A stretch of DNA of 7,469 nucleotides from Gammaproteobacteria bacterium (GTDB lineage: Bacteria > Pseudomonadota > Gammaproteobacteria > Pseudomonadales > UBA7434). The notes below the pieces were generated by a model, which worked only from the letters and a program-made list of their open reading frames with translations, did no database searches and was not told the DNA's origin. Positions 1 through 6,484 of this stretch are shown one piece after another. The first letter of the stretch is position 1, and each line of letters starts with the position of its first letter. The stretch lies in contig JAJRPK010000082.1 of assembly GCA_024280785.1 (NCBI GenBank), positions 1 to 7,469 on the forward strand, read 5' to 3'. A program made the translations under genes and the position numbers.

Positions 1-1074
1 ATCATCCATACGCGTAGCATCCATTTCGTCCTTCAACTCTCGGTCAAATGTTTTCGGCTTCGACGTTAAAGAATCAGGCATAGCCATCATCGCGGCGTAA
101 ATCAATTCACCAAAGCGATTCAATGCCTCTATTGCATCACTATCAGTCCCGCACAAAACATAAATAACTCTAGCGCTTGAACAGGCCTCTTGATTAGCCA
201 TCCCGATATCACAGGCAACTCGCTTAGCTACTTCAACCAAGGTATCGTCATCGGCAAAGGCCTCAGGACCAATTATTGTCACACTGCGTTTTGGATCGAG
301 CCCTATCATCTCCAAACCCGGCTGAATAAACTTGGTGACATGCTTAACCGCTGCAAAGCCGCCCCAAGCAATAATTTTCTCTACATTTTCTGGCCTATAT
401 AACTTTTTCTCTACGGCTTCATCACCCCCCTTCCAATAAGCAACCGTCAAATGCTTAGTCACCGGATGATCAGGAGCAATATCAGCCAAAGTACGAGCCA
501 GTGCCATGGCTGTCAAAGGGTCGTTAGAGGGGACTTTTATTATCCCATCGCTGCGAGTAATCGCATTACGGATCAATGTAACAGCCGAAACCAAACCACC
601 ATTACCGGCTGGGATATGGACCGACCTTGCACCAAAGGCGCGAATATTTATCTTGCGACCATCAAGCAATGTACTGCTTACCCAACCCTCGAGATATTCT
701 ATGCCAATCCTTTGCTCTGCGATTTCGCGAATTGAATCTCGATTAAAAACGGCTGGCAACATGACATAACTGTTTTTTAAAATATTGGGGGGATAATTTG
801 CCGCAACCAAACCTGCCTCATAGGCTTCTCGTATATAAGGATTGCTATCAAAGTCAAGATTTTTACCCAGCTCTTCCAAAACGTCAAGAATCTCATCAAA
901 CGAAATTTCCTGGATATCCTGCATATCTCCTATGCTGGCCAAAGGAAGCTGATCAACATATTTATGCGGGTCTGGGGCCAAAAAACCAGCTCCTGCTGAA
1001 CGACCACCAAACTCAACCCAATCCTCTTCTATCAATTTCCCTCTAATAAACAAAGGTAATTTAAATGTACCCAT
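1..1074 (-). CDS. luxC-like: LuxC-family acyl-CoA/acyl-enzyme reductase (3' end outside the window)
   Basis: This gene reads open for 358 codons from an ATG at 1074 to the left edge with no stop, so the C-terminus is missing. The LuxC family is usually about 480 residues, so roughly a quarter is cut off. LuxC proteins are aldehyde-dehydrogenase-fold enzymes that use NADPH to reduce an activated acyl group to an aldehyde in the cytoplasm, through a cysteine thioester. Visible family marks are HIPAGNGG (residues 153-160), IIKVPSNDPL (178-187) in the nucleotide-binding region, AWGGF (236-240), and ANQEACSSARV with Cys298, which aligns in position and context with the catalytic Cys of Vibrio LuxC. 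The gene lies 72 bp downstream of the luxE-like gene on the same strand, so the two are probably one operon. The ribosome binding site is weak. No luciferase subunit is in view, so a luminescence role is not supported. Family assignment is confident; the substrate is unknown. Confidence 0.9.
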   Translation of the reverse strand, partial: MGTFKLPLFIRGKLIEEDWVEFGGRSAGAGFLAPDPHKYVDQLPLASIGDMQDIQEISFDEILDVLEELGKNLDFDSNPYIREAYEAGLVAANYPPNILKNSYVMLPAVFNRDSIREIAEQRIGIEYLEGWVSSTLLDGRKINIRAFGARSVHIPAGNGGLVSAVTLIRNAITRSDGIIKVPSNDPLTAMALARTLADIAPDHPVTKHLTVAYWKGGDEAVEKKLYRPENVEKIIAWGGFAAVKHVTKFIQPGLEMIGLDPKRSVTIIGPEAFADDDTLVEVAKRVACDIGMANQEACSSARVIYVLCGTDSDAIEALNRFGELIYAAMMAMPDSLTSKPKTFDRELKDEMDATRMDD

Positions 1075-1146
1075 TTTGTCGCCGCTCTATGTGAATTTAT
1101 TGTACCTAGAAGATTCAAGTATCTAGAATATTTTAAATCCGCTGTT

Positions 1147-2571
1147 TTAGGCTTCAAATGCCCGCATAAACTCAACCACCTCATCTGCCACCTGCTGGGT
1201 TGCCGAACAACTAATCCTGTCGTCCTCAACTCCCTCCTTTTCGCTATAACGCATAATGTCATGGGCTACGTAGACACTTTTCTGGCCACATTTACAGGGC
1301 GTATCCCAGTGCATAGTAACTTCATCTCCAGAGATGATCCCGCCCCAATGGCTATCATTAACTAGATCATAAAACGCTGCCCGACCAGTCACTGTGCCTT
1401 TACGCGGTAATGGTTCGTTAGTATCCGGGTCAAGAATAAAGGGAATTACCCAAGGTTGCATATGATAATGACCATACTCACAGGCCCAATGAAAGGCCCC
1501 TATCTCAGACATTCCGTAACCTTCTTGAATCGTATCAACACCCAAAAACTCTTTTATCACTTCCAGGTAATTGTCAGGTAGTGAAACTCCTTTGAGTCCG
1601 CCACCCGTCAAAATTGCTGAATTTTTAGCAAAAACATTCTTAATCCCTTTCGCTAAACCTTCGACAGCTAAATCGTATAAGATCGAATACGCAGCCGTCA
1701 TAAATATGCGCTTGCCACTTAGCTTATCCGTGCAGTTAGCAAGAAAATCTGCCATATCCTGTGGCCGCTTTGCTTGCATCGCCAAAAATTCATCTTTGCG
1801 AGCAAGAAGTTTCGGCGGAATGTCTAATCGATCTAGCTCTCCCTTTGATGCAGCCGCCCGCATTTTACTCGCCAGGAACATAAGGTCGCTATCAATGGCT
1901 TCATCGTATAGCGCGTGAAAACGGCTTTCATCTCCACCGGTAAATTCTTTACGAAGTAAATTGGCCATCCGTAAGTGTCCCAACTTGCCTTTAGCATGGT
2001 TTGGCCAAATCACGTCGACATCCGGATTCATCTCATCCAGGGTAGGTTCTTTGCCAAAAGTTTGAAACAAGAAGCATCGCCATATTTTCATGGTGTAGTA
2101 GGCTTGGTCGCGCGATTTTGGAATTAAAGAAACTGTACCCGTAGTCCCTGAAGAAGTAATTACCTCGAGCGGCGTCTGTTCATCGAGACGATCTAACCAT
2201 TCATCTAACGATTCGCAACCATCAACATTTAACCCCGACAAATCATAACTTGTAAGTTTTTGTAGCCACTTAGTCATCAAATCCCAGCGGTTTTTATCAA
2301 TCAACACAGCGGGATAAGACTTAAAAGCAGTGTGGGCAAATAACAACGGTACAATATCGTTGATTCCATTTAGCTCGGTAATGCCCAGACGCTGTGCCAG
2401 CTTTCGCAACATTTCTATCGACTCATAATGCATACCGAATCGCTTTTTCATCGCTCCCAACTGAAGTTCTAGTAATTCCCCTTCATCAATAGTATGCATC
2501 TTGGTTACCGACCCTTCAAAAAAACCAAGTGGGTCGGTCATGAAATTTTCAATTTGCTCATCATTTACCAT
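1147..2571 (-). CDS. luxE-like: LuxE/CapK-like acyl-protein synthetase (acyl-adenylate forming)
   Basis: This 474-residue protein is a member of the LuxE acyl-protein synthetase family, related to CapK and phenylacetate-CoA ligase within the adenylate-forming superfamily. LuxE activates a fatty acid with ATP, takes the acyl group onto its own cysteine and passes it to LuxC. Visible are the ATP-binding loop ITSSGTTGT (138-146), GYGMSE (351-356) equivalent to the superfamily's YGxTE motif, GDEV (415-418), and a CKCG cysteine pair (426-429) like the CxCG of PaaK-type ligases. After this the tail is short, as in LuxE, with Cys455 in DRISCSATQ near the C-terminus. In Vibrio LuxE the acyl-accepting Cys is also close to the C-terminus, so Cys455 is the candidate, by inference. 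The protein is about 100 residues longer than Vibrio LuxE. The ATG at 2571 has AGGG 8 nt upstream. It lies upstream of luxC and divergent from the AraC-type regulator. Confidence 0.85.
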   Translation of the reverse strand: MVNDEQIENFMTDPLGFFEGSVTKMHTIDEGELLELQLGAMKKRFGMHYESIEMLRKLAQRLGITELNGINDIVPLLFAHTAFKSYPAVLIDKNRWDLMTKWLQKLTSYDLSGLNVDGCESLDEWLDRLDEQTPLEVITSSGTTGTVSLIPKSRDQAYYTMKIWRCFLFQTFGKEPTLDEMNPDVDVIWPNHAKGKLGHLRMANLLRKEFTGGDESRFHALYDEAIDSDLMFLASKMRAAASKGELDRLDIPPKLLARKDEFLAMQAKRPQDMADFLANCTDKLSGKRIFMTAAYSILYDLAVEGLAKGIKNVFAKNSAILTGGGLKGVSLPDNYLEVIKEFLGVDTIQEGYGMSEIGAFHWACEYGHYHMQPWVIPFILDPDTNEPLPRKGTVTGRAAFYDLVNDSHWGGIISGDEVTMHWDTPCKCGQKSVYVAHDIMRYSEKEGVEDDRISCSATQQVADEVVEFMRAFEA

Positions 2572-2774
2572 TATTTGTACCCTGCCTTCTTTAAGGTTAA
2601 ATTTTCAAGCTTAAGTCTCGTCGTTAAATCTTATGGCTTCAATGTTGCTATCAGCAGTCTTCAAGATAAACGCTTTCTGTAACCGCAGAACTCTGTAATA
2701 ACAAAGGTCTTACACCGTGACGCGAGCATAGCATTGCGCTACCCTGCACCAACATAAGCAATTGGCGTATATAC
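2572..2774. promoter_or_regulatory. Divergent promoter region between luxE-like gene and araC-type regulator
   Basis: This 203 bp gap lies between two divergent starts, so it must hold the promoters of both the luxE-luxC pair and the regulator. I see no convincing sigma-70 -35/-10 pair at proper spacing on either strand. Two stretches recall the E. coli AraC half-site layout (TAGC, spacer, then a C/A-rich block): TAGCATTGCGCTACCCT at 2729-2745 on the plus strand, with a 7-base spacer, and TAGCAACATTGAAGCCATA at 2632-2650 on the minus strand, with a spacer 2 bases longer. Because the regulator's DNA-binding domain is close to that of AraC, these are plausible operators, but short matches of this kind arise by chance. 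The region's regulatory role is well supported by layout; the specific sites are weak. Confidence 0.6.
2580..2583 (-). promoter_or_regulatory. Ribosome binding site of the luxE-like gene
   Basis: On the minus strand the bases read AGGG, 8 nt before the ATG at 2571. This supports that start codon over later in-frame methionines such as codon 11. Confidence 0.55.
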
Positions 2775-3911
2775 ATGGATAATTCGACTGCCCTTAATGG
2801 GCCTGAGGCATTAGCTCAGCTTGTTTTTACCGCTATTTGCGGTGCCGAAGCTGATGACGAAACGAAACAGCGGGCGCAGGAATATTGGGCAACCATTGTA
2901 ATTTCTCCGTGGCGGGATAACCAAGAAGCTCATACTATCGAAAGAGGCCAAAAATTCTATGCTCAACTGGCAGAGTTACGGGAATCTGGCAGCCTATTCA
3001 GCCAATGGCGGGCGCATTTTAACGATCAATTTCAACCGCGTAACGAGAGCGTCGCAAAGGAGTTTCTATCTCATTGCTTTCAGGCGATTTTGCATAAACC
3101 TAAAATCTATTACAATTTTATTTGTCAGCAGCAATCTCTTAACGACAACCATGTAATGGACTTTCCGATCATCCACCCAATCACTGTGGAGTTCTGGACA
3201 TTGTATTCAACAATATCTGGCGTCGGTGAAATCGATGTCGAGGGTGTAAAAACTGACTTGCCGAAAGGAATTATTGCGCTGGTTCCTCCCGGTTGTGAAT
3301 GCACCGTTGCACGGCACCAGCAGCACAAAATCTGGCAATTTGATTGGCTAACTTTCCGATCTCGACCCGAGTGGTTTGAATTGATGGACTGGGCGTTCTC
3401 GCTAGATCAACCAATGATTCTCTCGTTAGACAATTCTGAAGAATTATCCCAGCTAAGCACTCATCTGGCCGAATTACAGTCCACCACATACCAACGAGCC
3501 GACATCAATGAACGACTTTGCCATAACCTTATTGAAAACATCCTCATAAGACTGCGCAGATTTAACGAACTAAACAACCGGCCAGCGCCTTCAGATCAAA
3601 GACTAGGCGAAGTGGTCAACTACGTGCTAGCAAGATATTGCAATCAACTTTCACTGGAAGATATCGCCCGTCACGTTAACCTCTCCGCCAGCCGACTCAA
3701 CGCTTTGTTCAGCCAGCACTACGGCACTAGTTTGATAAAATGGCGTGACCGTATGCGAATGCAAAAAGCTCAGGAATTGCTCAGTCACACCAACATGGCC
3801 ATAAACCTTATTGCCAACCGCGTCGGCTACGATGATCCGCTATATTTTTCTCGCCGATATCGCAAACAATTTGGGCTATCTCCCTCTGAGTCCAGAAAAA
3901 CTGCAAATTGA
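2775..3911 (+). CDS. AraC-family transcriptional regulator with N-terminal extension
   Basis: This is a 378-residue DNA-binding regulator. Residues about 138-200 match the AraC sugar-binding/dimerisation cupin (FWTLYSTISGVGEIDV, then LPKGIIALVPPG and IWQFDWLTFRSRPEW, equivalent to AraC's FPPG and YFRPRAYW regions). Residues about 279-376 form the double helix-turn-helix domain: LEDIARHVNLSASRLNALF is the first recognition unit, INLIANRVGYDDPLYFSR the second, and QFGLSPSESR the family's closing motif. The match to E. coli AraC is unusually close for this superfamily. AraC itself is 292 residues; here about 130 residues precede the cupin, helix-rich, with no domain I recognise. The ATG at 2775 lacks a clear ribosome binding site, but coding continues in frame from it. 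It is divergent from the luxE-luxC pair, which it probably controls in response to a small ligand. It converges on the acyl-CoA ligase gene. Family is certain; ligand and targets are inferred. Confidence 0.93.
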   Translation: MDNSTALNGPEALAQLVFTAICGAEADDETKQRAQEYWATIVISPWRDNQEAHTIERGQKFYAQLAELRESGSLFSQWRAHFNDQFQPRNESVAKEFLSHCFQAILHKPKIYYNFICQQQSLNDNHVMDFPIIHPITVEFWTLYSTISGVGEIDVEGVKTDLPKGIIALVPPGCECTVARHQQHKIWQFDWLTFRSRPEWFELMDWAFSLDQPMILSLDNSEELSQLSTHLAELQSTTYQRADINERLCHNLIENILIRLRRFNELNNRPAPSDQRLGEVVNYVLARYCNQLSLEDIARHVNLSASRLNALFSQHYGTSLIKWRDRMRMQKAQELLSHTNMAINLIANRVGYDDPLYFSRRYRKQFGLSPSESRKTAN

Positions 3912-3924
3912 ATTGCCACTAATA

Positions 3925-4042
3925 AGGCTCTTGAAACGCATACCCTTGATTTCAAGACCGTTGCTGGCAGGGATGTCAGCGTCGAACTATAGGGATATAT
4001 TTATGTGTGTCTTGAAATAAAGGGTATGCGTTTCAAGAGCCT
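3925..4042. repeat. Long inverted-repeat element between convergent genes
   Basis: Arms at 3925-3958 and 4009-4042 are inverted copies, 34 bases each, with 33 matching positions; the only mismatch is 3948 (G) against 4019 (A). The 50-base loop contains a second small hairpin and two direct copies of AGGGAT (3969-3974 and 3991-3996). The element starts 14 bp after the regulator stop and ends 34 bp before the ligase stop, so it fits almost exactly between two convergent genes. No open frame, terminal direct repeat or transposase is visible. From memory it resembles intergenic hairpins that recur in marine gammaproteobacterial genomes (arms with CTTGAAA, loop with two GGGAT words), but I cannot confirm copy number here. 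A role in ending or insulating convergent transcription is the simplest inference. Confidence 0.9.
3925..4042. terminator. Possible bidirectional terminator for the regulator and the acyl-CoA ligase
   Basis: The inverted repeat lies between two convergent stop codons (3911 and 4076), the usual place for a shared terminator, and its stem of about 34 bp is very strong. Against a classical intrinsic terminator, the loop is long and neither side has a proper run of T after the stem: the plus side has only TCTTTTC at 4051-4057, and the minus side has TTATTAG directly after the arm. It may act by protecting 3' ends rather than by rho-independent release. Confidence 0.45.
3963..3980. other. Inner hairpin with 4-base loop inside the repeat element
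   Basis: GCTGGCA (3963-3969) pairs with TGTCAGC (3974-3980) across a GGGA loop, with one G-T pair, inside the loop of the larger inverted repeat. In the plus-strand transcript this gives a stem within a stem, a composite fold more elaborate than an ordinary terminator. About 28 bases on its 3' side (3981-4008) are left unpaired. Confidence 0.6.
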
Positions 4043-4075
4043 CCGCAGTATCTTTTCACTAGTAAAAAAAGGTTC

Positions 4076-5629
4076 TCAATCTCGCGTGCGAAGCTCTGTC
4101 TTTAAAATTTTACCCGCTGCGTTTAACGGCATTTCACTAATAAACTCAACCACACGCGGCACTTTATAATTAGCCATATTCTCACGGCACCATGCAATGA
4201 CTTGCTCGCCTGTAAGTTCGCTGTCAGGAAGCTTGACAATAAAAGCTTTTGCTACCTCGCCCATACGTTCATCCGGTAGGCCGACAACCGCTGACTGCAC
4301 GACACCGGGAATACTTGCCAAGCCATTCTCTATTTCTGCGGGATATACATTGAAACCACCAGAAATAATCATATCTTTTAAACGGTCAGTAATGCGAAGA
4401 TAACCCTCATCATTCAGGACTCCAACGTCACCAGTATGTAACCAACCGTCATCATCTATCGCCTCGGCTGTCGCCGCTTCATTGTTAAAATAGCCTTGCA
4501 TCAAGTTATAGCCGCGAACAAAAATCTCTCCGGCTTCACCATTCACAACCTCACTACCGTCGCTACCCACACATTTAACTTCTACGCCGGGAATGGCACG
4601 ACCAGACGTCGTCGAAATGGTTTCCGCATCGTCTTCTGAACGGCATATCGTGACCACACCGCAAGTTTCTGTTAAACCGTAAGCGGTCAGAACTGTACTA
4701 AAGCCCAATTCGTTCCACATTCGGTTTATTAGCTCTACAGGAACTGCTGCAGCCCCGGTAACAGCCAGTCGCAAACTGGACAAATCATAGTCCCCCCGCC
4801 TCGGGTGAGCCAATAGGGACTGATAAATGGTAGGTGGCCCCGGTAACATCGAAACTTTATCGCGTTCTATTTGTGCGAGAACTGCATCAAGATCAAAAGA
4901 CAACACCGGTAAAATTTTTGCTCCTTTAATGATCGCCGACAACCAACCGGCTTTATATCCAAAAGAATGAAAAAATGGATTGATCACTAAATAGTTATCA
5001 CTGGATTCTAAACCAACGGTACCACTCCAGGCATTAAAAGATTCGATGTTTTGCCCATGAGCACTAATAACACCTTTAGGTTTACCCGTTGTTCCCGACG
5101 TAAACATGATATCCATGGTATCGCTAGCCATAACTGAGTCTGAGCGCTGCTGAGCCTCCGCGTCGCTTACAGCAGAGCCTCTGGCAAGAAAATCTGCCCA
5201 CAAACTAGCTCCATCGGCCTCTCCACGCAGCATAATCATCTGCTCAAGGTCAGGCATTTTCTCGGCCACCAGCATCGCCGGATAATCGATACCTAAAAAT
5301 CCTGATACCGTTAACAAGAGCTTGGCACCACTGGCATTGAGGATAAACGCCGCTTCACTCCCCTTCATCCTTGTATTCAAGGGTACCAAAACACCTCCTG
5401 CCGATTGCAGCCCAATGGCCGCAATGATCCATTCGGAGATGTTGGGAGCCCAAATAGCAATACGATCACCCTTCTCTATGCCCGCCGCCATAAAAGCGCG
5501 ACAAGACTTCAACCGTAGTCCTTCGAGTTCGGAAAAAGAAATTTTACGGTCCGGTTCCTGAATCGCAATTTTCTCGGCAAACTGCTTAGCCGATTGCTGA
5601 ATGAGTTGGGGAAGCGTTTGATCTGACAC
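4076..5629 (-). CDS. Acyl-CoA ligase, FadD3-like (AMP-forming)
   Basis: This 517-residue adenylate-forming enzyme makes an acyl-AMP from a carboxylic acid and ATP, then an acyl-CoA, in the cytoplasm. All core motifs are intact: TSGTTGKPKG (177-186), YGLTE (317-321), TGD (399-401), ITDRLKDMIISGGFNVYP (413-430) and the C-terminal NAAGK with catalytic Lys507. Internal blocks NPFFHSFGYKAG (217-228) and MLPGPPTIYQSLL (261-273) strongly recall FadD3, the CoA ligase for the steroid C/D-ring propanoate (HIP) of actinobacteria, and related proteobacterial ligases. Without a search the substrate stays open: steroid-derived, fatty or aryl acid. The start is a GTG at 5629 with only a weak upstream GAG. 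The gene converges on the AraC-type regulator, and 225 bp without a gene lie upstream, so it probably has its own promoter. The family is certain; FadD3 subfamily is likely. Confidence 0.93.
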   Translation of the reverse strand: MSDQTLPQLIQQSAKQFAEKIAIQEPDRKISFSELEGLRLKSCRAFMAAGIEKGDRIAIWAPNISEWIIAAIGLQSAGGVLVPLNTRMKGSEAAFILNASGAKLLLTVSGFLGIDYPAMLVAEKMPDLEQMIMLRGEADGASLWADFLARGSAVSDAEAQQRSDSVMASDTMDIMFTSGTTGKPKGVISAHGQNIESFNAWSGTVGLESSDNYLVINPFFHSFGYKAGWLSAIIKGAKILPVLSFDLDAVLAQIERDKVSMLPGPPTIYQSLLAHPRRGDYDLSSLRLAVTGAAAVPVELINRMWNELGFSTVLTAYGLTETCGVVTICRSEDDAETISTTSGRAIPGVEVKCVGSDGSEVVNGEAGEIFVRGYNLMQGYFNNEAATAEAIDDDGWLHTGDVGVLNDEGYLRITDRLKDMIISGGFNVYPAEIENGLASIPGVVQSAVVGLPDERMGEVAKAFIVKLPDSELTGEQVIAWCRENMANYKVPRVVEFISEMPLNAAGKILKTELRTRD

Positions 5630-5854
5630 GTGGAAGGCTCTCTAAAAAAGTAAATTTATTGTCGATTAAAGAATGGCTTCATTGAACAACCGTCGATAGT
5701 AACGGCTATGGTAAAAGCAGCCAAGCGGCTAGGCAAGACCAATAAAGCGCGTATTTATAATTTATGCTCTTAGACCGTAATCGACAGACAAATAAGGCAG
5801 CACCATCGGGGTTAACAGCAACCCCTGACGGCGAGCGAAATTCCTGCGCCGAAG
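5630..5854. other. Intergenic region upstream of the acyl-CoA ligase
   Basis: This 225 bp lies between the peroxiredoxin stop and the ligase start, both minus strand. No open frame of coding character is seen. It holds a small hairpin, GGGGTT (5808-5813) with AACCCC (5820-5825) and a 6-base loop, 30 bp past the peroxiredoxin stop; it lacks a T-run, so it is only a weak terminator candidate. AT-rich stretches at about 5640-5670 and 5750-5765 could carry the ligase promoter, but no -35/-10 pair at good spacing stands out. Confidence 0.4.
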
Positions 5855-6484
5855 TTATAGATGTTGCTCAATGACCCTCTGTAATTGCTCAGAAGACGGC
5901 CGTTGTTTATAGTTTTCACCAGCGTAATACCAGACAACAACACCTTGCTTGTCAATAAGAACAACGGCGGGATGTGGTATTTTTTCATCGCGGCGAACAC
6001 CATAAAGGTCCGCTATCGTCAAATCAACATCGGCGACAAAGCGATAGGGTTGATCAAACTTTTTTGCCAATTTTTGCGAAGCCTTGGCGTCATCTGGACT
6101 AATCGCTAATAATTGGGTCTCATATTTCTCTAAGATGGGAAACAGGTTTTGGATATCGTCGAGGTGACTGACACAAAACGGGCACCAGTTACCGCGATAA
6201 AACACCAACATAACGTTTGCTTGGCCACGATAATCTGCCAAGGTGACCGCTTCGCCCGATGCATCGGTAGAGACAAAGTCTGGAGCAAGCTCACCCACTT
6301 TAATCGTCACATCAACGTCACCAAATCCGTTAAGCGAGTCAATCGCTTCTTCGGGCACCGGATCATTGCTACAGGCCGCGAGCAACAATATCACCGGCAA
6401 AAGCATGCCTTTACGACCCAATGATTCCAGCCCCAACAAATACTGTTTTATTCCCAAGAAATACTTATCTACCCTTAAATTCAT
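5855..6484 (-). CDS. Lipoprotein peroxiredoxin-like (AhpC/TSA, thioredoxin fold)
   Basis: This 209-residue protein has a thioredoxin-fold AhpC/TSA domain at about residues 62-205. It has GELAPDF (64-70) and the active-site block FYRGNWCPFC with Cys101 and Cys104, typical of peroxiredoxin-like proteins that reduce peroxides or act as thiol oxidoreductases. A hydrophobic stretch ending in LLAAC (34-38) is a lipobox, so Cys38 is probably lipidated and the domain faces the periplasm. Ser at +2 would favour outer-membrane sorting. The 37 residues before Cys38 make a long signal peptide, but the start is well supported: the ATG at 6484 has GAGGAG 5 nt upstream and overlaps the preceding gene's TGA (ATGA). 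A TTG at codon 22 (LGRKGML) would give a more usual signal length and is an alternative. It follows the GIY-YIG gene as a coupled two-gene unit. Confidence 0.88.
   Translation of the reverse strand: MNLRVDKYFLGIKQYLLGLESLGRKGMLLPVILLLAACSNDPVPEEAIDSLNGFGDVDVTIKVGELAPDFVSTDASGEAVTLADYRGQANVMLVFYRGNWCPFCVSHLDDIQNLFPILEKYETQLLAISPDDAKASQKLAKKFDQPYRFVADVDLTIADLYGVRRDEKIPHPAVVLIDKQGVVVWYYAGENYKQRPSSEQLQRVIEQHL

Noticed and set aside
190..1046. Several plus-strand open frames of 70-94 codons opposite the luxC-like gene
   Set aside because: They lie wholly opposite a gene with clear LuxC motifs, have no family resemblance and overlap each other; they are shadows.
1075..1146. Possible terminator or small gene between the luxE-like and luxC-like genes
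   Set aside because: The 72 bp gap is AT-rich with only short chance palindromes around TCTAGA; no stable stem with a T-run and no room for a gene.
1..2571. Bioluminescence operon
   Set aside because: Only the reductase and synthetase homologues are present; no luciferase subunit or acyl-transferase LuxD is seen in the window.
3811..4020. Plus-strand open frame of 69 codons running from the regulator's end into the inverted repeat
   Set aside because: It overlaps the DNA-binding domain in another frame and ends inside the repeat's right arm; no ribosome binding site or protein-like character.
3925..4042. Inverted repeat as an integron attC site or an insertion-sequence remnant
   Set aside because: No attC core sites flank it, there is no adjacent cassette or integrase, and no target duplication or transposase fragment is visible next to the arms.
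5812..6003. Minus-strand open frame of 63 codons overlapping the peroxiredoxin C-terminus
   Set aside because: Out of frame with a well-supported gene and without any recognisable feature.
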